A DNA stretch of 64,000 nt from Neckera pumila (GCA_963969595.1 OZ018410.1:26788913-26852912), one strand, 5' to 3'; positions 25,085 through 37,105 are shown, counted from the first letter of the stretch. Notes: generated by a model from the sequence alone, not told the origin. Made by a program: numbers and translations.

Positions 25085-25305
25085 AGCGGGACCCTTGAAA
25101 CATCTAATGTGGACATCCACGTGGCCAGCCATTCTGGAGTTATAACTGACCCATGATGAATCTGACGTGGACATCCACGTAGCCAGTCATTTTGAAGTTA
25201 TGACTGACCCATAATGAATTTGATGTGGACATCCACGTGGCCAGTCATTCTGAAGTTATGGCTGACCTATGATGAATCTGACGTTGACGGCCACGTAGGA
25301 AGTTG
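25085..25305. repeat. tandem repeat of about 65 bases inside the CACTA element
   Basis: A little over three units follow the pattern GTGGACATCCACGTGGCCAG, then TCATTCTGAAGTTATGACTG and ACCCATGATGAATCTGAC. Each unit holds a CACGTGG or CACGTAG core that could serve as a bZIP/bHLH site or a subterminal transposase site. Function is not shown. Confidence 0.75.
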
Positions 25306-25471
25306 TTCCTAAGTCATTGAAAAGTCATTTTGTTGTTGTTTAGGAGTGATGTTTATTTAGGATTTAAGTAACCTCATCAATGACGTCTTTAGTCATTTTA
25401 AAGTTAACATAACATCTGCAGAAAGGAATGTGGGGCCTACTATTTACTAGGGAGTAGTCAATCTATAGTCG

Positions 25472-25749
25472 CATTAGAGGACATTTCAGACCTCTAGAAG
25501 ACCGTTTCAGGCCCGTTCCCAATGTTGTCCCGATTTTGTGAACAACCGATACATGTTGTCAGATTTTTTTTTCAAAATTAAAAAATAAATAAATAAAATC
25601 CCCAACTATCATTCTAAGCAATTTATTTATTTCCAAAAATGACGTGGCACGATGTCAGCCACATCAGCCAACTGCTTCCCCTGCATTTCTGTAGTCTAGG
25701 AACGCAGGGGAACTTGCAGTCTTCTAGAGGCCTCAAATGTCCTCTAATG
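25472..25749. mobile_element. MITE family E, copy 2, nested in CACTA
   Basis: The inverted ends are CATTAGAGGACATTTCAGA and TCAAATGTCCTCTAATG. It carries the family core ATGACGTGGCACGATGTCAG CCACATCAG. It lies wholly within the CACTA element and is therefore younger than it. Confidence 0.85.
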
Positions 25750-25854
25750 TATATCAATACATTCAAAGATATACAATAAAATACCATACACAATATACCA
25801 TGTACAATATATCATATACAATACACCATGCACCGTATACCATATATTGTAGTT

Positions 25855-26165
25855 GGCATACTTGTCACATGACTTTCAAAGCCACTTAGTGTATGAGTAT
25901 GAAGAAATGAAATGACAAGCCTTTTATACAAGTGGGGTGGTAGGAGGCAAGACAAACGATGTAGAATATGTAAAACGCAAGAATTGTGTTACAAGTAATA
26001 TTTCAAATTTCATTTAGGCATAGTATGTTAATTTTTTTCAAAAACCCCTTTGAACCAAAAAAAAAGTTGGAAAACAATCTCACTTTCATCTCCAAAAATT
26101 CATTTTATATTTCCAGCCTCAAATCAGAAGTTATGGACAAATCTGAGAAAGGGATTGGAAAGGAT
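25855..26165. repeat. repeat family K, copy 1
   Basis: It shares order and sequence with 40285-40620 and in part with 55370-55540: AAAGCCACTTAG, GACAAGCCTTTTATACAA, CATTTAGGCATAGTA, CACTTTCATCTCCAAAAAT and AGTTATGGACAAA. It has no terminal inverted repeats and no coding region. Its nature is unknown. Confidence 0.6.
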
Positions 26166-27799
26166 ATTTTCTTTTGACATTTTCTAACATCCTCTCTAAA
26201 TTTTGTCTTGCCTTTTTGTATATGACCCATGATGAAAATGTGTTGTAGATATAGAGGCAGTGTGATGAAATGTACACAAGATGTTTGAAATTGCACAATG
26301 CGTCACAATGCACAAAGCACCAAAGTAGTAGTTGAGTAGCTGCACAGTAATCTGAGATGTTTCAACTCATTTTGCAATGTGTACTCTCAAAAAGTCATTT
26401 TGCAAGCTCAAGAAGTCATTTTGCAGCAACACTAGAGAAACAACGTTGTTGTCCATGTAAGGGGGGAACATGACTTAACGATTGCTTCTAGGACTATGAA
26501 AACACCTTCCAGCCTTTATTTTGGGACATTAGGAATGTCCATTTTGAATCATATGAATTGTCCGGAATATTGTGAAGTTACCTACGCAAATGGATTAAAA
26601 TCATAGTTGTTGTCCTAGTAGGAGTGTAAATGAATATTAAAGTGGACCTTAACTAAGAAAACAATAGACTCCAACAAAACAAAAAGGCCATCAAGAATGC
26701 ATGATTTATAAGAGAAGGAAAGAAGAATTTTTTCTTTTTAAGAAGGTCAAAGAAATCAACTTAAGAAGATAAACAAAGAATAGTGAAAAGAGAGAGTAAA
26801 AAAAAAAGGTTTAAAGAAATGAAAAAGAGAAGAGAAAAGGGAAAAATTGAATAACAAAAAAAAATCACAAGGATTGCAAAATAGGAAGAAAATCTGAAGA
26901 AATGAAAATTATCAAAGAGAAAAAAATAATTTTGTTGGTTTCTAGAAATAAATTCTAGGAAATGACAGCAAATGAAACTGATAAGAGAAAAATTAAAAAT
27001 CAACAATACATAAAAAGGGAATGAGCAAGAAATAATTTAAGGTAAAAAAAAAGATGAAAAGTTTAAACAAATTTTAAAAAGAGAACGAGCAAGAAATAAA
27101 AAGTAAAACAAAAAATGACGGAGAAAAAAGAAGCCTTTTTGTATGCATCTTTTTCTAAAGCTCAAATGAATGACTTCAAATCATCAATCCCAATGGAAAC
27201 AAATTAAAACATAAACAAAGAGTGCATATTAAGAGTAATTAGGAGCTAAAGCACTTTAACTGCCTAACATTTATTAATTTATTTGTAGACGACAGATCAT
27301 CTTGTTAAAGCTGCATCCTTTAACAATGTGGCACATAAAAACATCCTAAAGAATAGAACTATTTTGTGCCAAAAGTACCTAATAAGATGCAGTGACTAGT
27401 CAGTCATTTTATAGTAGCCCTGCCTTGAAACCCCAAGTTGTTCGGAACATCTTTTTCCGCCATGTCTTTTATGGTGGCCTCTTTATTTTTCTTTTTCCAT
27501 CAATTTTATCCCAAAACTTCCCAAAGTTGTCTACCAATTACACTTCAATCATTTTTTGGTTGTGTTGAAGTAAAAGCCCTGCCACATCAGAATGTCAACA
27601 ACGATGTGAACGGAATGTGGTAGATGAAATTTGCCCCTTATTCACTCTTCATCTTGCAGTTGCGGACATGACTCTGGCTTCACTTGGATGTTGTGGAGTT
27701 ATCGGTGCTGGTGCAATTAGGGAGCCCCAGTCATTTTGAAGTCACATTTCAAAAGTCATTCTTTGTAGTCGCATATTTGTCCATTTTCTTGTAGTGAGA

Positions 27800-28020
27800 G
27801 TTTTAGAAATTTAGTTAGAAACAAAGTTTTGGAAATCCAGTAGAAACAGAGTTTTGAAAATCCAATTAGAACAAGAGTTGGAAATCCAGATAGAACCAGA
27901 ATTTGGAAATCCAGCAGAACCAGAGTTTTGGAAATCCAATTAAAACCAGAGTTCTGGAAATGTAGTAGAACCAAAGTTTGGGAATTCAGATTGGAACTAG
28001 ACTCGGAACTAGAATTAGGT
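27800..28020. repeat. short tandem repeat, right half, split by the CACTA element
   Basis: About nine imperfect units of 22-26 bases follow the pattern TTTTGGAAATCCAGTAGAAC, continuing the array that ends at 24834. Confidence 0.75.
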
Positions 28021-28329
28021 CCAATGTGAATGTAGAATCCTAAAGTATCGTGCGCGTAGGTCACTTTTGGCACTTTGCTGATGAAACAATTTTCTTTTTT
28101 TGTAGTTCAACAATTCGGCAGCCTGATTTGGAATTCTTCACTTTCGGCATTTTATTTTTTTTAATTATTAGACACTACGAATATGGATTAATTTTTTCTA
28201 TTCATGTGTAAATGTATTACTTTTTCTAAATTTTTTGAAGAATAATTTTTGGATATTCATAATTAGCAACAATGAAATTTTTCAAATTTTCAGAAATGAT
28301 TGTACAGTTTTTAAAATTTTCAGCATTTT

Positions 28330-29470
28330 CCAAATTTTACCGAGTTATTTATGAAACTGAATCACACATACGGTAGAGATTTAGAGGTTTCCAAGAATAT
28401 AAAATACATATTGGAGTCAAAACGAAGAAGTTATAGGTGGCTAAAGTTTAGCAAATAGATTGGTCAAAAAAACACCTAAAATCATCCAAAAGTGACAAGA
28501 GTGGAAAAGACTAAAAATAGAAGTAATTTAGAATATAAAAATGAAATTAGAAGTTAATTTGAAAAGTTAAGTTAGTAGTAATTAGTGGATGAAGTTTAAA
28601 GCACCGATTAGCAATCAAACTTCATCCATCAATAATTTTTGGTAGGAAAAGTCAAATTAGAAGTAAAGTAGCAATTTGGGAAGGTTAAGTCAAACTCTTC
28701 AAAATATAAGTTTAAACAATCTAAAACTAGTAAAACACCCAAGGAAGCTTAGCCGCTAAGGTAATTAAGGATTAGCCAAGTAAAATAGGTTAGACTTTAC
28801 TAAAGAAAAATTTAGGAGTAAAATGAAATAGAAGTAACTTAGAAGAGTCTAGAACCAACTCAAACTTAGGAAATACTTAATAACCTAGAAGAAACAAAGG
28901 GATGAAGATTGAAGCAAGAATCGAATGAAAACAAGAAGATTCTGACTGTCTAGATCCAAGTTAAGCAATTAGGTAAAGAACCACAAATCAGACCTCTATC
29001 AAAAATCTCAAGTGAAAGTAAAATTAGGAACCCCTAAGCATGGATTAAGTTTAAAATATCGATTAGCAGTCAAACTTCATCTGTGCATAACTTTGCTAGG
29101 AGGATTAGATTTTATGAATTTTATATTTTTAGAAATGGCATAAAATTCTCTACAACCTAGGATTATTAAATTTAGACTGTCCCCATGACCACTCAAAAAC
29201 CACTGCGGCTAGTTAGTTAAATTGCCCGAGTTATTCCTAACAGTTAGGTTACAATTCTCGACCCTTTTGCAAAGTGGTTTGAATGTTTAGGTATTAGAAA
29301 AGATCCAACGCTTAGGCATCTATTTAGCATTGAAGTTTGCGCTAAAACCTAAAATCTGGTTGTGTATGTTTAATTACCAAGAATGGATAATTAAACTCCC
29401 ACACTAGCCTAAACCATTCACCCTTGGATATTGAGATAATCCCTACTTTGGGAGTGAATTTAGTATAATC
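28330..29470 (+). repeat. second copy of the retroelement internal domain
   Basis: It is collinear with 20590-21320: a TTTCCAAGAATATAAAATA block, AGTCAAACTTCATC, TAACTTTGCTAGGAGGATTA, GGCATAAAATTCTCTACAAC and ATCTGGTTGTGTATG. It is non-coding. Confidence 0.55.
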
Positions 29471-30304
29471 TACAGGGAGTTATTGGTTGGTTGGGAAGTT
29501 GACATGTTGGGGACTCCCGCTTTCTGGAGGAGCAAAAGGGATCCCTCCTCCAATACTAGTTAGTAGTGTTATCTTCATGATTGAAACGTGTGTTCTATAC
29601 CACCTTTCACATCCATTCCACAGCACCATAGAAAAGAGACACATTTACTATATGCATAAGCTTGTTGACTTTATTAATTCAAATTAGAGAAGGTGGAGGG
29701 ATTTATTTTTGTTAGTATAAGCTATATTGCATACATTTGGATCTCTTTATAATGGTTGCCTTTAATCCTTTCATAGTAATCATATTAGAAAAATATTGTA
29801 TTATAGAATTAGCATGCAGTTATCACATTCAGCAGGCAATTGAAAATGAAGTTTTAAAAATTCAATGTTCTTTGATACGAGCTCCAAAGGACAAAAGCTA
29901 TAGAAAAAGCGCTTCAAGTTTCAACACCTAAAGACTCGCACCAAGGTGACTGCCACACACACTTCTTTTGACAATGTAGGGGAGAAAAAAACAAAAGTGG
30001 TGCTTCAAAAAGACAAACCTATTAGTAATGCAAAAGTTGAAAAAGTTGCTTCTCTATAAAATCACATTTTTCTGTCTACAAAGGCCACATTAATAAATGT
30101 ATTAGTCACAATATTGAGTTCAATTCTTGATTGGAGACATCCATTCCAAAGAATCTTGTCACAATAATATAGAATTTATCATATTGGAAGGTGTAATATA
30201 AAGGGATTTAGAATATACCTCAAGATTTTGCATTCATGTTTTTGAATTTATGCAAATATAAGAAGAGATGATTGCAAAAGAAAAAATGAATTTTTGTGGC
30301 ATTA
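29471..30304. other. intergenic, no gene recognised
   Basis: Two plus-strand open frames of about 65 codons (29487 and 29737) have no recognisable motifs. No repeat partner was found. Confidence 0.35.
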
Positions 30305-30869
30305 GGGCCGCTTTACACCAAGAGGCTGGGCCAATTTACTGTGTCAGAGACCAAGAATCCTAACTTCTGATTGGACAAAAGGCTCAAATCAGCTCCAACT
30401 CCTTTACACCAAGAGGCTGGGCCAATTTGGTGAATTGAATTTTTTTTTTAAAAAGACGTGATTTGACATGGCCCGAGCTTGCTGAATTGGGTGCACCAAA
30501 AATGGGAGGCCAATTCTTGGCATTGGGGCCAATGTCAGATTTCAATTAAGAAAATCGTTTTAATAAAAAACTGTTTTTTTCAACTAATCAATACCGTTGG
30601 ATTTTGTGCAATTGGCCTCATGGGGATTTGGACCGGCTTCTAGGTCTAAAGTGGCCCTGAAAATTTCAGCCCCTCTCTCTTTCTTTAGTAGGTTGTATTG
30701 AATTGGCCCGGCTTCTTGGCCTTAAGGCCTTTACATATGGGAAAATTGGCCCCCATTATAATCATATTCTAATGGGAAGTAGAGGCCGGCCTCCAGCCCA
30801 AAAGGGACTGAAATTTTGTGCAATTGGCTTGAAGGAGAATTGGCCCGGCTTCTTGGTGTAAAGTGGCCC
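30305..30869. mobile_element. Tourist-like (PIF/Harbinger) MITE, family G
   Basis: The inverted ends GGGCCGCTTTACACCAAGAG and CTTCTTGGTGTAAAGTGGCCC are flanked by a 3-base duplication TTA (30302-30304 and 30870-30872), the PIF/Harbinger signature. Further end-like blocks inside (30407 TTTACACCAAGAGGCTGGGC and 30645 AAAGTGGCCC) suggest tandem or nested copies of the terminus. It is non-coding. Confidence 0.85.
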
Positions 30870-30872
30870 TTA

Positions 30873-32072
30873 GTCTCTTCAGGACCAGAAGCTGTATTTG
30901 GTCTCATGACTTTTTAATAGGTTTGCAAAGTTCATCAAATGAATGATGAATGAACTAATTAAAGTAGAATGGCTTAAGGTAGGGACATCCAAACCTGCCA
31001 TTTTTTTCTATTGTGGATAGTTTCTTTTATTAGACTAATAAAATTTTATATTTTCTCATTAGCAAGTGACACAAGATTTCAATTCACCAAAGAATGAACT
31101 GGATATTATACACAAAAGTTATGAAGGTTCAAATTTTTTCTTGTAGATGTTCTAAAATCATTTCTTCAAGTGTACTATACATTCAAGTTAATTTTGGAAG
31201 TAAATAAGAAAAATTTGGGAAATGTTTGAAATATAAAAATTGTACAACTATTTGTGAAAATATAAAAAAATTGATTGTTGCCAATTTGGAATATCCAAAA
31301 AATTATTCTTCTTAGGAAAATTTTAAAAAAAGAACACATTTAGGCATGAATAGCAAACTAACTCAGTCCATTTCATAAAAGTGAATTCAAAAATTCAAAA
31401 AATTCAAAAAAATTGGAGCACTAACATGCCAAAAGTTAGGAGAATCAGTTCAAGGTGTCAATATCAAAATCCCAAAATTAAATTATTTTTAACACATGGT
31501 TGTTGAATTCGACATGAGTGTATAAAAAATACACATTGATCTAGAAAATTTACACACTTGACCATCTCATCAAGTAGCCCTTTAAAGTAGGGTGCAAATT
31601 TGGATGAATCTACCTTAATAACCAAGAAAAATTTGTTGTAAACCATGATTGTACATCTTGATGGTCTGATTTTTTTGTCACATATAGACAATTTGCAACT
31701 ATACATAAATGATGTTCAAAAATGACATTTGAACCCAAATGCCAAATGTACACAGATAGTTATAAGAGGTCAAAGTTCAATTGACGTATTTCTAAAACTG
31801 GGTCCTAATTTCAATGTACAAGCTAGTAGTGAGCATGAGCTTGCACATTACATTGAAATTTTGTGGTTTGAAAACTCGATTGACTATAAGTGATCTTATC
31901 TAAACCCCTAAGTGCCTTCTTAAGGTTAGATTTTACTTAATAAAAAAAAAGCTCCGTATTGAAAATCTATCTTTACAATAGCTGAAATCAATGAACTGGG
32001 AAATAAAATTGGAATTGGGATGTTTTAGAAAATACCTTGAAAAGCTGGTATAAATGGATTAGGTAACACTTT
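30873..32072. other. intergenic AT-rich DNA, no gene recognised
   Basis: There is a lone CCCCTAAGTGCCTTCTTAAGG at about 31911 that resembles a TTAA-element end. No matching second end was found nearby, so at most it is a truncated remnant. Confidence 0.35.
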
Positions 32073-32076
32073 TTAA

Positions 32077-32842
32077 TCCCTAATGACCCAAGCGACAATT
32101 TTCTGGTTGTTGCCCATCTTTTTTGAACTTCTAGTTTTTAAATTTCAAATTTTTTAAAATAAAAATATTTATAAAAAAATAGGCTGCTTTATAAATCCAT
32201 TGGTGGTAATTTCATCAAATTCCAAGTTAAACTCCCCCTTGCTGAATTTTTCAAATTAAGTGTTGGAGTATAGTTTATTTCTAATTCTTTTGGGTTACAT
32301 TTGGCTATAGGCTCAAAAGTCAGCCAACCAATATGATTTTTGTCCACCTCAAATAGGTCATATCCACCTAAAAAAGGACAGATCCAAAGAATTCAAGGAA
32401 AAGACAAGTGCCCTATTTTTATTTTTATTACAAATAGTCAAATACAACTCTCATTTTAGTGATCATTATGCATTGCAAGCTCTACTATGATTGAAAAATA
32501 TTTGGACTGTTATGAAATTTTACAGATCCATTTTTTACTCTCTTATCTTTCATTGAGCACAAAAAGGCATCATTTCAAAATATTATCACAAAGATATGTT
32601 CCTTCAAAGTATGTTGTCCTATATTCCCATTGACCCAAATAAAACTTCAAACTTGAATATCTCCTAAACCATTTGGTCAAATAATTTGAATTTTTTGAAG
32701 TGCTCATTCTCATTGTGAACTTCAAGATCCTATGGTTACATTCCATTTTACCTCAAGAAAAATGAGAAAAAAACATTGTTCAAGTTCTTGGTAGTTTACG
32801 GCCCATTCTGAAAGTACACCTTGGCTCTTGAATCATTAGGAG
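32077..32842. mobile_element. TTAA element, family B copy 2 (undivided)
   Basis: The ends TCCCTAATGACCCAAGCGAC and CTTGAATCATTAGGA are flanked by TTAA at 32073-32076 and 32843-32846. It gives the reference order used to recognise the split copy at 3362-5215. The TTAA on its right is also the left TTAA of C2. Confidence 0.85.
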
Positions 32843-32846
32843 TTAA

Positions 32847-33755
32847 CCTCTAAAGGACCAACATGCGATTTTTGGCTATATAGAAATTTTGGGCTGGTAT
32901 GTGTGACTAGAGATTTTCATATTTTTGGCCAAAATTTTAAAAGAAGGTGGGGACGAGGAATATCTTTCATATGCATCTGGAAATACGAGTCAAAAGTTAT
33001 GGCCTAATATGTTATTTTTTTTTGTAACTGGGCAGTCTGGGCGGATAAAAAAAAATCACTTTTTTCATAAACAAAAATCTGAAATCGGTTTTCTAGTTAT
33101 ATATACGCAAAAAGCTTTTAATCATTTCATTTTTATCAATGACTCAAAAGTTATGAGGATTTGTTGTTTGCGGGCAGTTATGAAGTCTCTACTCTAAAGT
33201 AAACTTTGAAGTCCTTTATCTTACTCAATTTCAATATTTTTTGAAAAAAATAAAATCATAGGATGAAGATTGTTTATTACAAACTTGCAACCATTGGGAC
33301 TAGAATTTTTCAATTCCATAATTAAATTCTTAACAATTTAGTATTTTGAATTATTCTCTACTACTATCTACTTACTATTTTTTTCCTATATGTTGCACAA
33401 TTTCAAATGATGTGAAATTTTTTAAGCATGTGGCAAACTTATCTAGGAAAAAGAATCCAAAGAAGCACCACCATTTTGGATTTTTTTCATAGAAAAGTGA
33501 GGTTGTGAAATAAAACTGCCCTGTTTTTCGCAAAGCCAAAAAAATGATTTAAAAAAATTTGAATGCTTACATCTTGCAATCCACGTGGTGGAAAATTCTG
33601 ATGTAAAAATTTATCACATGTTCTCAAATCAGCATACTACAAGATCTTACGGTTAGATGTGTCAAAAAATGTTTTATTCGAAAATTTGGTACTTGTTTTA
33701 AAAATGGCAATTTTTAAGCATTTTCAGTGAAGACATAGTCATGGAACTTTAGGGG
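32847..33755. mobile_element. TTAA element, family C copy 2
   Basis: The left end CCTCTAAAGGACCAACATGC follows TTAA. The right end GGAACTTTAGGGG is followed by TTGA, a one-base change from TTAA. The body matches C1 and C3 (CATCTTGCAATCCACGTGG, ACAAGATCTTACGGTTAGA). It is head-to-tail with B2, and the two share one TTAA. Confidence 0.85.
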
Positions 33756-33794
33756 TTGAACAACAAGCATCATTTGAGGCATGTTGCTACCAAT

Positions 33795-34750
33795 ATGAAC
33801 AATATGAACATTTTTGCCATTTGAGCCATTTGGTAGTGGTATGTATATGGTGTGCAAATATTGGTACATATTGTAGGAGTTTGGTTGGTAAAATCTTGAG
33901 CTTTTCTATCATTTGAGCCATTTGGTAGTGGTATATATGGTGTACAAATATTTGGTGTGCGTATACCGATAAATATTGTAGAAGTTTGGTTGGGAAAATC
34001 TTGAGCCTTTCTATCATTTGAGCCATTTGGTAGTAGTACATATGATGTACAAGTATTTGGTGTGCGTATACTGGTAAATATTGTCGAAGTTTGGTTGGGA
34101 AAATTTTGAGCTTTTCTATCATTTGAGCCATTTGGTAGTGGTATATATATGGTGTACAAATATATGGTGTACAAATATATGGTGTGCAAATACTGGTACA
34201 TATTGTAGAAGTTTGGTTGGTAAAATCTTGAGCTTTTCTATCATTTGGGCCATTTGGTAGTAGTATATATGGTGTACAAATATATGGTGTGCAAATACTG
34301 GTACATATTGTAGAAGTTTGGTTGGTAAAATCTCAAGCTTTTCTATCATTTGGGCCATTTGGTAGTAGTATATATGGTGTACAAATATTTAATGTGCGTA
34401 TACCGGTAAATATTGTAGAAGTTGGGTTGGGAAAATCTTAAGCTTTTCTATCATTTGAGCCATTTGGTAGTGGTACATATGGTGTACAAATATTTGGTGT
34501 GCGTATACAGGTAAATACTGTAGAAGTTTGGTTGGTAAAATCTTGAGCTTTTCTATCATTTGAGCCATTTGGTAGAGGTATATGATGGTGTACAAATATT
34601 TGGTGTGCGTACACCAGTAAATATTGTAGAAGTTGGTTGGTAAAATCTCGATCTTTTCTATCATTTGAACCATTTGGTAGAGGTATATATGGTGTACAAA
34701 TATTTGGCGTGAGTATACTGGTAAATACTGTCGAAGTTTGGGTGGGTAAG
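33795..34750 (-). repeat. 105-bp minisatellite, about nine units, open in two frames
   Basis: The block ATTTGAGCCATTTGGTAGTG recurs with spacing 105, 105, 122, 105, 105, 105, 105 from 33911 to 34663. The 122-base unit contains a duplicated ATATGGTGTACAAAT piece. 105 is a multiple of three, and on the minus strand both YQMAQMIEKLKI... and PLPNGSNDRKAQDF... stay open over several units, giving 35-residue repeats. One frame extends into unique sequence at its start (to 34872). Units differ by scattered substitutions, so the array is not brand-new. Confidence 0.9.
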
Positions 34751-35256
34751 TTTGGTAGACCGTATCCTTCCAAATGACCCCATTCTTGGCTGGGTGATGA
34801 TGCATACTGATCGACAAAGACTTGTCGACAAATGGCTTTGAGGTCAGGCTGTCTGTCTGTCACCCACCCCAAATTAACTTACCAACTGCAAGACTGTGCA
34901 ATTGTGCTTCAGTGTACCAACCTCTGCCCACACACACATGGTGGACTAACTTACATATGTGATACTGTGCATTCTAAGCAAGCTTACAAACACCATTGGT
35001 ACCATAAGCCATAGCCCGGTTGTCCGCCGGCATTTTTTCGAATGAAATCTTGTCTCGACATCATTTGAAACCTTGAAACCGATGTGGCCATTGCAATTGA
35101 TTTTGCATCTCCAATGACAGAAAAGCCTTTTTGTTCTAGATACAAACAAAGAAGTCTGTTGCAATCAAGCAAGGTACAGTTGGAGCTGCACATGCTGGCC
35201 ATTGAGGAATTGCAAACCTCACGTGCAAGCCTGCAACAAGGTGTGGGAGTATGCAT
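34389..35256 (-). CDS. possible gene or gene fragment feeding into the minisatellite
   Basis: This is tentative. A minus-strand open frame at 35256-34984 (ending in AGGQPGYGLWYQWCL) is higher in GC than its surroundings and is followed by a good donor (TGTTT/GTAAGC, about 34987). Upstream of the repeats lies a TTGCAG acceptor near 34890, and then a frame starting MGWVTDRQPDLKA (34872) that runs through SSPSQEWGHLEGYGLPN into the 35-residue units. Joining the two would give a protein whose C-terminal part is a 35-residue repeat. I recognise no domain, and the opposite strand is also open (35084-35320), so this could be a chance reading of single-copy DNA. Confidence 0.25.
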
Positions 35257-35320
35257 TCATCCATTGACAGCATTTATTTTGAAACTCAAATCTACTGTAA
35301 TTTACATCATGCAAATGTGA

Positions 35321-35516
35321 GTGGCAGTTTGTAAGTTACTAACAACTCCAAATTGTGCTCATGTTCAGGAAGAGCACTCACTCATGGCGCCTCTAGATTT
35401 TTCATAGTGAATGTTGGATGGAATAATTGGATGATATTTCTCCAAGATGAAAATGTGATGGATTTTGTGATAGGGGTTGTGACACTGCATACTTAATATA
35501 ATCTATAAAGGGTTAA
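35321..35516. other. short spacer, nothing recognised
   Basis: It lies between the candidate gene fragment and the D2 element and carries no feature I can support. Confidence 0.3.
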
Positions 35517-36096
35517 ATGACCATTCAACATATGTAGGTGATCTTGGGTAGGTAGGTATGAAGTCATTTTTTAACGAATGTTCTTCAAATTTTGATTCAA
35601 AGTGTGAACATGTACTCTTTAGTGGGAACATTAATTTTTTTTCCCAATTAGGTGCTTGAAGCAAAAATTATGTTGCCATGAACTTTTGGGGCAGCCGAAG
35701 CAACTTTGGTCAGTATGTGCAAAACTCCTCCAATAATTCTAAAATTTGACAAGTATGTAACTTACACGATACAAGACACAAATGTCATAAAAAAGAATAA
35801 GCATGTATAGTGTAAAAATCTCACTTTAGGAGGAGGTAAAGTCTGTTGGCCCTGTCAGGTAAGATAAAAAAAAACTTTTTCTTCTAACTTCAAACATTAT
35901 AATCTTTCAATTTGAGCGGTCAAAATTCTAAGAAAACTTCCACACATTCCCACAGTAGTCTAGTATAGATTTGTACGGTTGAATTTTGAAAAAAAAATTA
36001 TATATATATATATATATATTTTTTTTTTCTTACTATCCTAAAAAATAATTTTTTTTTTACCATTTATACCCAAAATGTGCCTCGGTTCCTTAGGGG
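35517..36096. mobile_element. TTAA element, family D copy 2 (decayed)
   Basis: The left limit is placed at TTAA (35513-35516). The right end TTCCTTAGGGG is followed by ATAA. The internal CATTATAATCTTTCAATTTG and GATTTGTACGGTTG match D1. A (TA)n run of about 20 bases at 36000-36020 and long T runs have expanded inside it. The left end is not certain. Confidence 0.55.
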
Positions 36097-36193
36097 ATAA
36101 TAGATGTGGCTCAATTCACGCTATTCATCTTGCTATGTAATTCTGAAGGGAATAAAAAAAATTGTGTTTGAATAAATTCTCAAGCTGTATTAA

Positions 36194-37101
36194 CCCCTAA
36201 AGGCCCAAGGCCTTTTTCTTGCCAAAAAACACCCAAAACTGTCATTCTTTTAGCAAGGAGTGAAAAAAAAATTGTTCTTCTGCACATCTAACCATAGGAT
36301 CTTACACCTAACTAGTATGAGAAGGTGTGGAAAAAATTTCAGAATTTTTGACCGCACAAATCGCAAGATATCTACGTTTAAAGTGAATTTTTGACCGCAC
36401 AAATCGCAAGATATCTACGTTTAAAGCTCATTGTGGGACTGGATTTTTTGACTTTGAATATTTTTAACTTAAAACTTTTACACTACAGAGTTTTGAGCTT
36501 TAAATGTTTATAGTGGAGAATTGAGTTGACAATCTACCCAAAAAAAAAAATTCAAAAAAACTTAATTTTCATTATTGAAAAAATTGTTAAGTAGAAGTAG
36601 GTACAAGTTAGAAGGAAAATCTAAAATATTCATATATTTTAGATGGAATTAAAATGCACTAGTCCCAATGGTCAGATTGTGTAAACTTAACCATGCAAAA
36701 AAAAAATCTGAAAAATTTGAAAAATTGCTTTCAAAAATGAATCCTACAAGTTATTTTTTTCAAAAAGATGCTCTAACTGCCCGAAAAACAAGAATGTCCA
36801 TAACTTTCTCATAACAAATCCAAATGAAATGAATCAAAGCTTTTTAGATAGACAAAAAACACTAAAATAAAAAAAAATAAAAAGTGCAAATTTTTTTGGC
36901 TGCCCGCCGTCCCTAGTTTTGAGCTTATTTGGTCCTAACTTTTGTTCCCGGGCACCGATTGTGAAAAAATTATATTTCCATGAAGCTAATCAGTTTTTCT
37001 ACCTTCCAAAAAAGTTTCAAAAAATCAGGAGAAAATTTCAGCCCGTAGGTACCTGCCCAAAAATGCATTTGTCCCCTGAAGGGACAACGGACTTTTAGGG
37101 G
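36194..37101. mobile_element. TTAA element, family A copy 2 (reverse orientation)
   Basis: The ends CCCCTAAAGGCCCAAGGCC and GGACAACGGACTTTTAGGGG are flanked by TTAA at 36190-36193 and 37102-37105. It is the reverse complement of A1, apart from substitutions and one internal 43-base tandem duplication at 36342-36426. Confidence 0.87.
36342..36426. repeat. 43-bp tandem duplication inside A2
   Basis: Two nearly identical units begin GAATTTTTGACCGCACAAAT and contain CGCAAGATATCTACG. A1 has a single unit at this place, so the duplication is specific to this copy. Confidence 0.9.
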
Positions 37102-37105
37102 TTAA

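Larger units (their letters stand above)
24838..27796. mobile_element. non-autonomous CACTA element
   Basis: The ends are CACTACAAATTTTTTTGGG and CCATTTTCTTGTAGTG, with a 3-base duplication AGA at 24835-24837 and 27797-27799, the signature of the CACTA superfamily. Subterminal ACGACTGCAAAG / AAAACGACTC and GTCATTTTGAAGTTATGAC motifs recur near both ends, as expected for transposase binding sites. It spans 2,959 bases, includes an E-family MITE at 25472-25749, and has no transposase domain. A purine-rich stretch at 26690-27130 makes up much of the right half. Confidence 0.88.

Noticed and set aside
33795..34750. Regularly spaced repeats considered as a CRISPR array
   Set aside because: The whole 105-bp unit is repeated with no unique spacers, and the setting is a plant nuclear genome. 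This is a minisatellite.
36000..36020. (TA)n run considered as a regulatory or structural site
   Set aside because: A simple expansion inside a decayed TTAA element, with no supporting context.
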